DNA of 59,929 nucleotides from a virus, in the IMG/VR virus record IMGVR_UViG_3300031839_001436, positions 1 through 59,929 of that record, one strand, 5' to 3'. The position numbers and the translations under genes are program-made. Shown here piece after piece: positions 24,665-33,193 of the stretch. Numbering within the stretch: the stretch's first letter is position 1; every line of letters begins with the position of its first letter. A model generated the notes under the pieces. The model was not told where the DNA came from and made no database searches. It worked only from the letters and a program-made list of their open reading frames with translations.

Positions 24665-25251
24665 GATTGCACCACCTCAAACTCTAATACCCATATATCG
24701 GGATTATCTTGCCAACGTGTCCCAGCGCGTTTATTGATGGAATCCCATAGGGTACGATAGCTGTCGATGGCAGGCGTAGGAATCCATTCGCTAGTAATAT
24801 AGTCCCAATACAACGGGGCAATGCTGTGGTGCTTCGTTTTAATCCCCTCTGCAATCGCATCGGCTTCTGTGATGCCCTGTAACGGCTCGCATCGAATGTC
24901 AGTCAATCGGATAGATAGGGGTTTCCAATCATGGAACTGCAAAACCGATTTCCAATCCTTTTCATAACGCTGTCTTGCATAATCTAGCCATGTTTGATTT
25001 GGGAATGTACTCACCTCTGTATCAATGTGGGCTAGTTCCAACTCATCACCATTAAACCGATAATACACCTGTGGCATTCCACGCTTAGGAACAACAGCAT
25101 AGTCACGCCCGACTTGCCATTTTGTTCGGACATTATTACCGCTATGATACTTTACCCACTGGCTTGTTAGCCCGAACTCACTATCCTTCACAATCTGACG
25201 ATATTGGGTCTTTTGACTCTGTATGATCTCTTTTGCTTGATTGGTAATCAT
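24661..25251 (-). CDS. ASCH/PUA-like domain protein
   Basis: 196 residues. The C-terminal half has the phage ASCH pattern: IRLTDIRCEPLQGITEADAI...EGI, then YRTLWDSINKRAGTRWQDNP and WVLEFEVV. The N-terminal half carries a WQVGRDYAVVPKRG segment of the same fold. ASCH/PUA-like domains bind RNA or modified bases. It shares the operon with the helicase-methyltransferase. Confidence 0.75.
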   Translation of the reverse strand: MITNQAKEIIQSQKTQYRQIVKDSEFGLTSQWVKYHSGNNVRTKWQVGRDYAVVPKRGMPQVYYRFNGDELELAHIDTEVSTFPNQTWLDYARQRYEKDWKSVLQFHDWKPLSIRLTDIRCEPLQGITEADAIAEGIKTKHHSIAPLYWDYITSEWIPTPAIDSYRTLWDSINKRAGTRWQDNPDIWVLEFEVVQS

Positions 25252-25511
25252 GATTGCACCGCCTTCAAAAACACAGGGTTCAATTCAATGTCGAAATAAC
25301 TTTCACTGTCGTATATGTCGCCATTCATTGCGCCCGTATGGTCTATCGTCTGATGTTGCACACTGAATAACTGATTCACGCTGTCATAGGTCACAATCGC
25401 GTGATAGCTATCGTAACTAGGGTATGCTTTCATGAACCGTTCCAACTGGATACATTGCATATCCGTGACTTTGAAATGGTCTGATACGGTACTGATAAAC
25501 GTTTTCGACAA
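25248..25511 (-). CDS. Hypothetical protein (TTG start)
   Basis: 87 residues from a TTG at 25511 (SKTFISTVSDHFKVTDMQCI...) with no strong ribosome binding site, coupled to the ASCH gene by a short overlap. Alpha/beta, unrecognised. Confidence 0.55.
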   Translation of the reverse strand: MSKTFISTVSDHFKVTDMQCIQLERFMKAYPSYDSYHAIVTYDSVNQLFSVQHQTIDHTGAMNGDIYDSESYFDIELNPVFLKAVQS

Positions 25512-25529
25512 TGAAAAGAAGAGCGCTAA

Positions 25530-25631
25530 TCAACCGTCATACACGTGCAGATAACAATGTGTATCGTGTTCGTGATCCTGTGTGAATCGAATCAGTTCGT
25601 TAAATGCTGTTATTTCCGTCTTGCTTTCCAT
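25530..25631 (-). CDS. Hypothetical miniprotein (33 aa)
   Basis: The frame MESKTEITAFNELIRFTQDH...HVYDG overlaps the end of the 25610 gene and fills the gap to 25511. His/Asp-rich end (DHEHDTHCYLH). Short, so support is moderate. Confidence 0.45.
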   Translation of the reverse strand: MESKTEITAFNELIRFTQDHEHDTHCYLHVYDG

Positions 25632-25927
25632 AATGCCGCCTCCGTTTTTGCTAAATGAATACGTAAGTCTGTCATAAGTTCGCGCATATTATCTTTATCA
25701 ACCGCTTGATAGATATGGATTCCAGAATCACGGCGTATACGCTTTACCTGATTTATCTTTATTAGCTGTTTCGTGTAAAGCCTAAACCCGTGACACTGAC
25801 TATATAACCGGATACCCTGACGCATGGTTAATTCATCATGCTTTCGATACATACGGCAAATCTCTAATAGTCGTTGAATCTGTATCATGCGTCTGGACTT
25901 CGTTTTGTAAAGTATTTCCCCTAACAT
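25610..25927 (-). CDS. Basic hypothetical protein
   Basis: 105 residues, strongly basic and helical (RMIQIQRLLEICRMYRKHDE... ALWKARRK), suggestive of DNA or RNA binding. One base from its upstream neighbour. No recognised family. Confidence 0.65.
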   Translation of the reverse strand: MLGEILYKTKSRRMIQIQRLLEICRMYRKHDELTMRQGIRLYSQCHGFRLYTKQLIKINQVKRIRRDSGIHIYQAVDKDNMRELMTDLRIHLAKTEAALWKARRK

Positions 25928-25928
25928 G

Positions 25929-26144
25929 CTATTGCACCGCTTTCATGATGCAATTCAAATCGTATGCCTTGCTACGGCTAATCATAGGCATTACATATTC
26001 TGCGAGGTTGAACCACTCCGTGTTATAGGGTTGGTTCGCATCCCCTATATCGTTGATGGCTAATACAAGCCAGTCACAAGCGTTATCCCATCGTTGCTCA
26101 TGAATCGCGGTAATGGCTTCATTGATAAGGTCTTGATTAAACAT
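25929..26144 (-). CDS. Hypothetical protein behind a stoperator-like site
   Basis: 71 residues, Trp-rich and helical (MFNQDLINEAITAIHEQRWD...). Between the stop of the helicase-methyltransferase and this ATG lies a full ATCGAATACGAT site. Confidence 0.65.
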   Translation of the reverse strand: MFNQDLINEAITAIHEQRWDNACDWLVLAINDIGDANQPYNTEWFNLAEYVMPMISRSKAYDLNCIMKAVQ

Positions 26145-26160
26145 TTTCGATTTATCCTTT

Positions 26161-26172
26161 ATCGTATTCGAT
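26161..26172 (-). promoter_or_regulatory. Intergenic ATCG-N4-CGAT site (stoperator-like)
   Basis: ATCGAATACGAT (minus) lies in a 27-base gap between co-directional genes, overlapping the upstream stop codon. No promoter is visible around it. Confidence 0.75.
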
Positions 26173-28415
26173 TAGTTAGCTTGCAACAAAGAAAACATGT
26201 CAATCTGTTTGTTTTTGGTGGTCGCTTCTGCTAAGTTGCGAACAGCCACGCTATAATATTCGGGCTTCAATTCGATGCCGTGATACTTGCGACCCCGTAG
26301 AATCGCCTGATACCCCTCACTGCCGATGCCACCAAACGGACTAAATACGGTTTCATCGGGGTTGCTCCACAATCTAACACAACGATCAATTAAGGGTAGC
26401 TGCAATGGGCACATGTGTTTTTCATCTTCATTCGCTTTACCCACGCGAACATTAAGTACGTCGGTTTCGCTGATGTCATACCAAACAGCCCGTGCATATT
26501 GAATCCAATCTTCTTGAGACACTTCCCCGTTCAACACAGGTGTAACAGGAATAGGATTGTCACCGGGCTTATCGAATAGCAGTAGATAATCTGTGTTCAT
26601 AGGGACAGAACTGGCACTATCACGCTTAAGAGTAGCGAACAATAAATCTGTATCTTTTGTGCGAATCGCTAGTGCTTGTGGGTTCTTGTCAATCGTCACA
26701 CGACCGCGCCAAATCCAACCCGCATTAACGTATTCTTCTATGACACGTCCTGAAAAATCTACTAACCCACGATACCCATCACGAGTGGCTAGCGTCCGCA
26801 ATTCCGATACATGGACGCAAGCGCGACGACCGGGCATTGTGACTCGTAAGTTTTCACGGATGATATAGCGGTAGTGTTCCATGAATTCATCGTAATCCTT
26901 GCTGTTACCAATGTCACGATTCGTATTGCTATATACAAACACATCATTAAACGGGGGACTGTACACCGATAAGTGAATACTGTTATCTGGTATGTCTCGC
27001 ATCCGTTCCACAGAATCACCTAACCACATCTTATAATCATCAGTTTCGGTTTCGTCCGTCGCATATACAAAAGCACTATCGTCAAGTGTCATATCGTTTT
27101 TCACCTCACTATTTAAAGCCATATGTTGGATAAGTTTTGTTCTCATTTCTGATGCCTTGCGGTCTTTCTCGAAGATTGTTTCTACAATCCCTAACTCATG
27201 TTCCGATGTGATAATGGTCACGTCTACAACGTCACTTTGTTGACCGTAGCGACAAATACGACCAATACCCTGATAGAATTGTTCCCAACTGTAATCAATA
27301 CCAAACCACACCATATTTTTACAATTCTGCATGTTTACACCCATGCCTGCGATTTTGGTCTTGCTAATCAAGATGCGTATATCGCCATTCACAAACTTAC
27401 GGATTGCATCGATTTTATCATCCGGTTTCATGCTACCTGTGACATTAACCGCGTCTGGTAACAAACTATCTAGCAGTTCGGATTCTTTGTTCAAGCCACA
27501 CCATATGATGTATTGTTCGTTGGTCTGATTCACAAACTCAACTAGCAGGTTAGCCCGTTGCTCTATCGATTCGCGTCGTATCCGCTTTGCGTCGGTTGCG
27601 CTAATCTGCAAATCTTCAAAGCCTGCTAATTTACCATCCTGACGGAATGCTGTATCAATCGTAATCGTTTCATAATTGACGCAGGGTTTAATAAATCCAT
27701 CGTCCGAATACCCTAAATCACTAGGTTTTTCGAGTGCGATAGACCATGATGCTAACCAGCGATAGAACGCATTAACAGCATGTTTTTTAAGTCGCCATGC
27801 ACCGTTACGCAATTGCGAATCGTGTACAAAGAATGTACTCAACATTTGTGAGTGTTTCATCACACCTAAAAATTCTGCATGGTTTCCGATTTCTTCAATG
27901 TCATTGGGCGCGGGGGTAGCTGTTGCACATAACCGGTAGGGGGTATCTTTGAATTGTTCAATCAGAGCATTACGCATCTTGCCTGTTAGATTCTTGAGGA
28001 TAGATGATTCATCTAAGATCACAACTTCAAAATCATCAGCATTAAACTTGTCTACCATCTCATAGTTCGTGATGTAGAACTTGCATTCATCGAATCGCAG
28101 GTCTTTGGAGCTACGGACGTAACGAACATCCATATCAATCAACTTGTGCAATTCATCAATCGTCTGATGGGCAACGGCAAGCGGGGATATAATCAATGTT
28201 GGTAAATCGATTTGACGCGCAAATTCTCCCAGTTGGCAAGTTTTCCCAAGTCCAACATCTTCAAACAACGCTACACGACCACGCTTAATAGCCCACTTTG
28301 TTATGTCGCGCTGGTAATGGAATAATGTTGGATGAATCGCAGATAGCGGTACATCAAAACCAACATCCTGAACAGTAAACTCTTTACTCTTTAAAAACTC
28401 GATATAATCTTGCAT
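26172..28415 (-). CDS. SNF2-type helicase fused to DNA methyltransferase
   Basis: 747 residues. The N-terminal half is a superfamily 2 helicase: DVGLGKTCQLG (motif I, ~53), VILDESSILKN (motif II, ~131), ATATPAPND (III) and YQGIGRICRYGQQSDVVDV (VI). The C-terminal ~280 residues are an amino-methyltransferase: catalytic SPPFND (~484) and SAM-binding FSPFGGIGSEGYQAILRGRKYHGIE (~695), a beta-class order (catalytic motif first). The fusion resembles phage DNA-modification proteins and type III/ISP restriction enzymes without the nuclease. Probably it methylates phage DNA against restriction; target unknown. Promoter at 28444-28472. Confidence 0.9.
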   Translation of the reverse strand: MQDYIEFLKSKEFTVQDVGFDVPLSAIHPTLFHYQRDITKWAIKRGRVALFEDVGLGKTCQLGEFARQIDLPTLIISPLAVAHQTIDELHKLIDMDVRYVRSSKDLRFDECKFYITNYEMVDKFNADDFEVVILDESSILKNLTGKMRNALIEQFKDTPYRLCATATPAPNDIEEIGNHAEFLGVMKHSQMLSTFFVHDSQLRNGAWRLKKHAVNAFYRWLASWSIALEKPSDLGYSDDGFIKPCVNYETITIDTAFRQDGKLAGFEDLQISATDAKRIRRESIEQRANLLVEFVNQTNEQYIIWCGLNKESELLDSLLPDAVNVTGSMKPDDKIDAIRKFVNGDIRILISKTKIAGMGVNMQNCKNMVWFGIDYSWEQFYQGIGRICRYGQQSDVVDVTIITSEHELGIVETIFEKDRKASEMRTKLIQHMALNSEVKNDMTLDDSAFVYATDETETDDYKMWLGDSVERMRDIPDNSIHLSVYSPPFNDVFVYSNTNRDIGNSKDYDEFMEHYRYIIRENLRVTMPGRRACVHVSELRTLATRDGYRGLVDFSGRVIEEYVNAGWIWRGRVTIDKNPQALAIRTKDTDLLFATLKRDSASSVPMNTDYLLLFDKPGDNPIPVTPVLNGEVSQEDWIQYARAVWYDISETDVLNVRVGKANEDEKHMCPLQLPLIDRCVRLWSNPDETVFSPFGGIGSEGYQAILRGRKYHGIELKPEYYSVAVRNLAEATTKNKQIDMFSLLQAN

Positions 28416-28436
28416 AAACCTTTTCCTTTATCGTAT

Positions 28437-28472
28437 AAGCTTTATTATAAAGCTTTTTTGATTAGTTTGCAA
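28437..28472 (-). promoter_or_regulatory. Promoter with palindromic -10 for helicase-methyltransferase
   Basis: TTGCAA (28467-28472), 17-base spacer, TATAAT (28444-28449) on the minus strand. The -10 lies in the palindrome AAGCTTTA-TAA-TAAAGCTT (28437-28455). An ATCGTAT half-site follows at 28430-28436. Confidence 0.7.
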
Positions 28473-28481
28473 TCAAAATAA

Positions 28482-30401
28482 TTAAAATGGTATATTTTCT
28501 ACACGTGTAGAATTGTTACCCTGATAGAAGATGTTCCCCATGACATGCTCATATGTTTCGTCACGTGTCCAATCGATTAAGGTATCTCCACCGGATGCGC
28601 GGTATGTTTCTTTGAAGACAAGGTGTGATGAATCCATAAGCAGGGGTACACGTCCTTTTTTACCTAACGAAGCCTTGACGATATTGAGCCAAAAGCAGGG
28701 GGTTTCTATGTACTCATCCCCATTCTTGACAAGCACACGATTGAGGGCATACACGCCATTGGCTTTATCGGCACGAATATAATGCGCGTCTTGCAACCCT
28801 AGTGAGCCACCACTAGCTGCGATGTCCTGTGATAGCTTATTCGCTTGCGAGGGCATATATACATGAACGTTTTTATCTGCGCTAAACTTTTTACACTGTT
28901 CAAAGGCGTATTCAAATCGATTAATCGACTTTTCAGGACTAGAGGCACGCAACAATTGCACATAATCAAACACCATAAAATCGACTTCTTTGTCTTCGCG
29001 TTGCATCCGGTCAATGTAGGTGTGCATGTCATCAAACACATCGTCAATGCTTGTATGGCGTTCTGCATAATCCATTTTGCCGTCAAAGTTGATAATAAAA
29101 TCATTGGCACGATTAAAAGCAATGTATTGTTCAGGGGTGAACTTAACCCCGTCGTTATCGTCCGGATGGATGCCGCGCTTATGATTTGCAACCCAAATGT
29201 TATGAAGTTGAATATCTTCATAAGTAATATGGGGATCGTGGCTGTATCGCTGGATACGGCGCATGTGCATTTCTTCTTTTGTCCATTCTTCGCCGTTCCA
29301 GCCGCCGTTATACCCATCACGGTTTAATTTATCGGTTATGGTTTCGACTAGCTGTGTTTTACCTGTACCTGTGCCACCTATGATCAGTGTGACTTTGCCC
29401 GTTACACAGATTCGATTAAACCCGCCAAATTGATGCAACGATTTAAGAGGGTTTTTGAACGTCCGGACATTCGTATCTATTTCACCGTAGATTTGTTCCT
29501 TGACAGTTTGCGCCGCCGCGTCGCTGGATTGCGCGTCTGTTTCGTGTGGATTCTGTGCAACGGTTGGGTTTTGCGCGTCTACCAGTCTGGCAAGCTCGGT
29601 TAAGCTTTGATCCTGATGCAACATACAAAAATCGGCTAAATCGCCATTTTCGGTTAACGGCATTTGCACAATTTTAGCGTTGGGTAGTTGCGCCTTGATT
29701 GCTTTTGCAGCGTCGCGTCCGGTCTTATCGCAATCCAATGCAGTGATAATCGTCTTATGCCATGCTGCATTCAAGGATTCTAGTAAATCGTCTGGTATAG
29801 AACTTTCCCCGCCTGCCATTGCAAACGCAGGTAGTCCGTGACATTTACCGGATACCGTACTAATTTCGCCGTTGCACAAGACGATATAATCTAGGTTGTT
29901 TTCGTTGGCATACTCAATCGCGTGCCCTAGCCCGTACCATACACGAACATAACCGGATTCGTTTATATAGCGCGGTTTTCCATCGTCTAAGAATCGATAG
30001 CGATAGATGTCCTTTGCAACCGGAAACTTAATCGCATCACGTCCCTGATAGGTAACTTGCTCCCATCCCATCTCAGTCAGCTTATCGGCTGTGACCCCAT
30101 GCGCCTGTGCATAGTCGGCTAACCCTTGATAGCTACGTTTAGTATCTGCTACCTCATGACGATTCCCTACGATTTCTACGCCTAATTTGTTCGCTAGGGC
30201 GTACAGTGTGCCTGATTCGTTTGCGGGGTGGTCTTTGTACGTAGCGGCTTCCCCGTCGCTACGAATATCGTATATTGAGAATCCACGCGAATTACTGTCA
30301 TTGCGGAACGGGCTGTTACCACGATAGCCGCTTTTGTCGCGCTTTAACTTGACGTGTGCTATCGATTCAAGGTGTGCGATTACGTTATCAAGTGTCGTCA
30401 T
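28482..30401 (-). CDS. Primase-helicase (Toprim plus DnaB-like ATPase)
   Basis: 639 residues organised like T7 gp4/Twinkle. The N-terminal part (~1-80; KLKRDKSGYRGNSPFRNDSN) resembles a primase N-domain without clear zinc cysteines. Toprim follows: CNGEIST (~172) and ITALDCDKTGRD (~222). A RecA-like helicase has Walker A GGTGTGKTQ (~340), Walker B DFMVFDYVQLL and a MPSQANKLSQDIAASGGSLG loop. It would unwind and prime the fork for a host polymerase. The C-terminus (NSTRVENIPF) contains a TTCTACACGTGTAGAA palindrome. Confidence 0.9.
   Translation of the reverse strand: MTTLDNVIAHLESIAHVKLKRDKSGYRGNSPFRNDSNSRGFSIYDIRSDGEAATYKDHPANESGTLYALANKLGVEIVGNRHEVADTKRSYQGLADYAQAHGVTADKLTEMGWEQVTYQGRDAIKFPVAKDIYRYRFLDDGKPRYINESGYVRVWYGLGHAIEYANENNLDYIVLCNGEISTVSGKCHGLPAFAMAGGESSIPDDLLESLNAAWHKTIITALDCDKTGRDAAKAIKAQLPNAKIVQMPLTENGDLADFCMLHQDQSLTELARLVDAQNPTVAQNPHETDAQSSDAAAQTVKEQIYGEIDTNVRTFKNPLKSLHQFGGFNRICVTGKVTLIIGGTGTGKTQLVETITDKLNRDGYNGGWNGEEWTKEEMHMRRIQRYSHDPHITYEDIQLHNIWVANHKRGIHPDDNDGVKFTPEQYIAFNRANDFIINFDGKMDYAERHTSIDDVFDDMHTYIDRMQREDKEVDFMVFDYVQLLRASSPEKSINRFEYAFEQCKKFSADKNVHVYMPSQANKLSQDIAASGGSLGLQDAHYIRADKANGVYALNRVLVKNGDEYIETPCFWLNIVKASLGKKGRVPLLMDSSHLVFKETYRASGGDTLIDWTRDETYEHVMGNIFYQGNNSTRVENIPF
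28497..28512. repeat. TTCTACACGTGTAGAA palindrome, copy 3 (perfect)
   Basis: Perfect 16-bp palindrome at the 3' end of the primase-helicase gene, encoding NSTRVE. Confidence 0.75.
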
Positions 30402-30595
30402 GATTGATTATCCTTGTGCATTCCTAGTTCAGACTCGTAATGGTCAATCTCCGATTCGAGTGCAACTAGCATCTTTTCGCATTCATCGTACCGATTCCGA
30501 TAGGCGCGACTGTGATACCGTGCTAGCCACATGCCATAGTTGGCACACACAACGGCATAATCACGTTCTAATTGTGTTTTGTGGTCGTTATTCAT
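30398..30595 (-). CDS. Hypothetical coiled-coil protein
   Basis: Starting at ATG 30595 (MNNDHKTQLERDYAVVCANY...), 65 residues; the open frame reaches 30604. Helical and charged, between the initiator and primase-helicase, where phages often keep a helicase loader or replisome adaptor. No loader motif is visible. Confidence 0.6.
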   Translation of the reverse strand: MNNDHKTQLERDYAVVCANYGMWLARYHSRAYRNRYDECEKMLVALESEIDHYESELGMHKDNQS

Positions 30596-31523
30596 TGCTT
30601 GCACTCCGACGTGGCTTTAATACAGGGGGTAACTCAAACTCAATATCTACGTCTTGTGACCATGTAGCAGGGGGCGGCGTGATAGTCTTTGATTGTTGCG
30701 CTTTCATGTGGTCGTACCACTTGCTGTAATGGGCTTCTAGCTTTTCCCGATTACGTGGCAATGGTACACCGTCATTTGTCTCAAGATAGTATTCTTTCCA
30801 CATGTCTAGGTAGATAGTAGATGCGTCTGTATCATGTAGCTTATGCACCTCTTTAATGCCGTTACGCCAATTGCCTATCATGAACTTAACGCTTTTGGTC
30901 GTCTTGCGTGGGTCTACTTCAAACACGTGTTTAGCAGCCCATACGTCTATCGGGTCTAGTGGCTTCTCTTTTTTCGTATCGCTGCTAGCTGATTTGTCCG
31001 GTTTCGTTTCTTTATCTGAATCTTGTTTCGATGTATCGACGGTAGGCGATAAAGGTTTTTTCTTTCTATAGTTTCTTTCTATAGTTTCTTTCTCTGATCG
31101 ACTATCAACTTCTGACGGTAGACTATCAACTTCTGACGGTAGACTATCAACTTCTGATACTCCGGATTCCGATGTATCAACAGGCATATAAATGATAGAA
31201 TATGTTTTCTTGATACGTGCTTTATCAGAACTGTTTGTATCGACCTGTAAATAGCCGTGTGCAATCGCACTTTTTATACCTGATTTAATGGCGTTGATGC
31301 TCATATTGCAACCCGCGTCAAGCCGTCCCCCGTCTTTGTTTTTGCGCCCGTGCTGGAACTCATCTAGTGTTATTTTTTTGGATTCATCTTGGAAACCCCA
31401 CGTATGGCGTAACACGTATAAAAGAACTTTCATTTCAGATAGCTTAGATATATCTGGCATCATTTCTTCAATGAAATAGTGGGGTAACATTGACCAGTTT
31501 TGTTTAGGTTGTGGTATAGGCAT
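30588..31523 (-). CDS. Replication initiator / replisome organiser with internal iterons
   Basis: 311 residues. The N-terminal ~110 residues are a winged-helix replisome-organiser-like domain (KLSEMKVLLYVLRHTWGFQDESKKITLDEFQHG). A repetitive linker (SEVDSLPS three times, then ETIERNYRKKK) is encoded by direct repeats. The C-terminal domain (IDVWAAKHVFEVDPRKTTKS...) is helical. Iterons inside the initiator gene are how lambda O and several Gram-positive phages organise their origin. It would bind these and load the downstream primase-helicase. An operator site lies just upstream at 31549-31560. Confidence 0.82.
   Translation of the reverse strand: MPIPQPKQNWSMLPHYFIEEMMPDISKLSEMKVLLYVLRHTWGFQDESKKITLDEFQHGRKNKDGGRLDAGCNMSINAIKSGIKSAIAHGYLQVDTNSSDKARIKKTYSIIYMPVDTSESGVSEVDSLPSEVDSLPSEVDSRSEKETIERNYRKKKPLSPTVDTSKQDSDKETKPDKSASSDTKKEKPLDPIDVWAAKHVFEVDPRKTTKSVKFMIGNWRNGIKEVHKLHDTDASTIYLDMWKEYYLETNDGVPLPRNREKLEAHYSKWYDHMKAQQSKTITPPPATWSQDVDIEFELPPVLKPRRSASNE
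31059..31160. other. Candidate replication origin (iterons plus AT-rich tract)
   Basis: Three tandem copies of a 21-bp unit beginning GACTATCAACTTCTGA start at 31100, 31121 and 31142 (the third diverges at its end). Next to them are 2.7 copies of the 13-bp TTTCTTTCTATAG (31059-31096), an asymmetric AT-rich tract suitable for unwinding. Both lie inside the initiator gene. Confidence 0.7.
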
Positions 31524-31548
31524 TGTTATCGTCCTTGCTTCGTTATTT

Positions 31549-31560
31549 ATCGTTTTCGAT
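31549..31560 (-). promoter_or_regulatory. ATCG-N4-CGAT site upstream of initiator gene
   Basis: ATCGAAAACGAT (minus) in the 56-base gap between the HTH gene and the initiator start. A weak TTGTCA lies upstream, but no good -10 is seen. Confidence 0.7.
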
Positions 31561-31579
31561 TAGTTCAATTGACAAAATT

Positions 31580-31873
31580 TTATACACATACGCGATTGAG
31601 GCATACATGCGGTGCAGCACGAATAATCCCGTTTTCGTCCGGTTGCGTTGTCACAACAATATATCCAAGTGATTCCAATTCTTTACGAGTTGATTGAACC
31701 TTGCGAACACTCATTTGTGTTTCTTGTGCAATCACTTTATTTGTTTTGGATATACCTTCGATGCAGGGGTGGAATGATTGTAAGTAGTTACAATACAAAG
31801 CCAGTTGATAGGGGTTTAACTCTGCTAGTGCTTCGTTACAGATATTAATGTATTGATTGTTGTCAGTATCCAT
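31580..31873 (-). CDS. Winged-helix/HTH protein
   Basis: 97 residues. Residues ~30-80 (GISKTNKVIAQETQMSVRKVQSTRKELESLGYIVVTTQ) match a winged HTH of the GntR/replication-protein kind. It precedes the replication initiator and may help it or regulate it. Its long leader contains a structured element (31901-31997). Confidence 0.75.
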   Translation of the reverse strand: MDTDNNQYINICNEALAELNPYQLALYCNYLQSFHPCIEGISKTNKVIAQETQMSVRKVQSTRKELESLGYIVVTTQPDENGIIRAAPHVCLNRVCV

Positions 31874-31900
31874 AAGATTATTCCTTATATCGTATCGTTA

Positions 31901-31997
31901 CCCCTTGCGTTTGGTCGTCAAATCTGCTATCCTATTAAGCATATAGTCAGGCTTAACGAGATAGTTCTTTGTCGCTCCAACGTATCCGCGTTTGGGG
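31901..31997 (-). ncRNA. Putative structured RNA leader
   Basis: Within the ~140-base leader from promoter 32021-32049 a branched fold can be drawn: CCCC (31901-31904) and GCG (31907-31909) pair with CGC (31987-31989) and GGGG (31994-31997). Inside are TTTG-GTCGT-CAAA (31910-31922) and an 11-bp arm, CTATC and TTAAGC (31927-31940) with GCTTAA and GATAG (31951-31964). The fold is symmetric in sequence, so the strand is inferred from the promoter. It matches no RNA family I recognise. Confidence 0.45.
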
Positions 31998-32020
31998 CTT
32001 CTTTATTTTATTGTGATCCT

Positions 32021-32049
32021 ATGATAAAGCTTTTACGATAAAAAATCAA
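32021..32049 (-). promoter_or_regulatory. Promoter upstream of structured leader
   Basis: TTGATT (32044-32049), 17-base spacer containing TTATCGTAAAA, TATCAT (32021-32026) on the minus strand. Confidence 0.65.
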
Positions 32050-32071
32050 GCGTACAAGCTCTGAAAACAAA

Positions 32072-32881
32072 TTAAAAAAGTGTTTTTGTGTAGCAATTCA
32101 CACATAGGCTATCATCCGGCATTTCATCATCGTCTATCTCCCCAACTTGCACAAGTGATGGATCAGGTTTCTCCCCATAGCCCCATAGCCCCATGTCGCG
32201 CATATCAGATTCAAGATTTGCCATGTATTTATGTAATTGTGGACTTTCCTCTAGATGGCTTAACTTGTATTTACAATGCCAATTGCACATACAATCCTCT
32301 GTCGTTTTCCCTTTAAACCACGTATTGTCTTTCATGACACTATGTTTGTCCTCATCAGTGAATTCTGCAATCAAATTACAGAATATACGACTTCCTGATT
32401 TACTGATTAATGGCGTATGTCTACGTTTGACAGATTCGGCGCGTCGCACCCCTGTTACAAACATAATGTTATCAGTTCGGTGTTTCTTGAAGTCTCGTAA
32501 TGCTGTCATTAAGGCGCGTTCTTTTAACATTCGATAATAAATTGTGTGAATCACTGGTGTATAAGCGAATCCATTGTCTAACACTTGTTGCTTATACCAT
32601 TCTGCGCCATTATTGCTATATATCCACAATCGTTTATTGAGTTTGTTAACAACTTCGTTGTAAATGCGCGTTATGTGACCATCAGTAGAAATGCCTGTGT
32701 CAATGGTTAATACATCAAATTTGATTTCAATTTTATCCATAAGATGTAAAACCGTTGCACTATCATGCCCCCCACTGTAAGAGACTAGAATTTTACTAGG
32801 TTTATATTGCTTGATAGCGGATAGTAAAATCTCCCATGTACGGTTTATATGATCTTTGTTTGTGAACATTGTCGTCTGCAT
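32072..32881 (-). CDS. PAPS reductase / DndC-like PP-loop enzyme
   Basis: 269 residues. The PP-loop ATP-pyrophosphatase motif SYSGGHDSATV is at ~34-44, followed by FDVLTIDTGIS and TGVRRAESVKR, the family's phosphate and substrate segments. Cys pairs CMCNWHC (~196) and CVNC near the C-terminus could hold a metal or Fe-S cluster. The family includes CysH, DndC and phage homologues, acting in sulfate reduction, DNA phosphorothioation or base modification. No dnd partners are nearby, so the role is unresolved. Confidence 0.82.
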   Translation of the reverse strand: MQTTMFTNKDHINRTWEILLSAIKQYKPSKILVSYSGGHDSATVLHLMDKIEIKFDVLTIDTGISTDGHITRIYNEVVNKLNKRLWIYSNNGAEWYKQQVLDNGFAYTPVIHTIYYRMLKERALMTALRDFKKHRTDNIMFVTGVRRAESVKRRHTPLISKSGSRIFCNLIAEFTDEDKHSVMKDNTWFKGKTTEDCMCNWHCKYKLSHLEESPQLHKYMANLESDMRDMGLWGYGEKPDPSLVQVGEIDDDEMPDDSLCVNCYTKTLF

Positions 32882-32924
32882 TAGATTTCCTTATTTTGAA
32901 AGAATTGGACGTTTCCGCGCTAGC

Positions 32925-33167
32925 TCATTCATCGTCTACTATCTCCAATGACCTATACACCACGTCTCGCTTAAAAATCGTGTTAAACAAACACCCGTTA
33001 TCCAGCCACAGGCACACGGCTTTGCGCTCGTATGCTTTCAACGTTTCGTTATAGGTGTAATTGTCAATCGTCTGTACACGGTAGGGTAGTTTTGTGGTAG
33101 GCGTTATGAATTCGTCGCCTACCGTGATAAAATCGCTGTTTACCGTGATTAACTCGTATTTGGACAT
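32925..33167 (-). CDS. Hypothetical protein
   Basis: 80 residues, beta-rich (MSKYELITVNSDFITVGDEF...). Repeated ITVGDEFITP-like strands suggest a small barrel. A variant operator (CGTTTTCGAT, 33194-33203) lies between the upstream stop and this start. Confidence 0.65.
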   Translation of the reverse strand: MSKYELITVNSDFITVGDEFITPTTKLPYRVQTIDNYTYNETLKAYERKAVCLWLDNGCLFNTIFKRDVVYRSLEIVDDE

Positions 33168-33193
33168 GGTTAACCTGTAAATCGCTAATTTAA

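Noticed and set aside
28845-29327. 160-codon plus-strand frame and its minus-frame neighbour
   Set aside because: Both overlap the helicase domain of the primase-helicase and have Cys/Ile-rich, non-protein-like composition.
31901-31997. tRNA
   Set aside because: Size fits but there is no T-arm with TTCRA loop nor a 7-bp acceptor.
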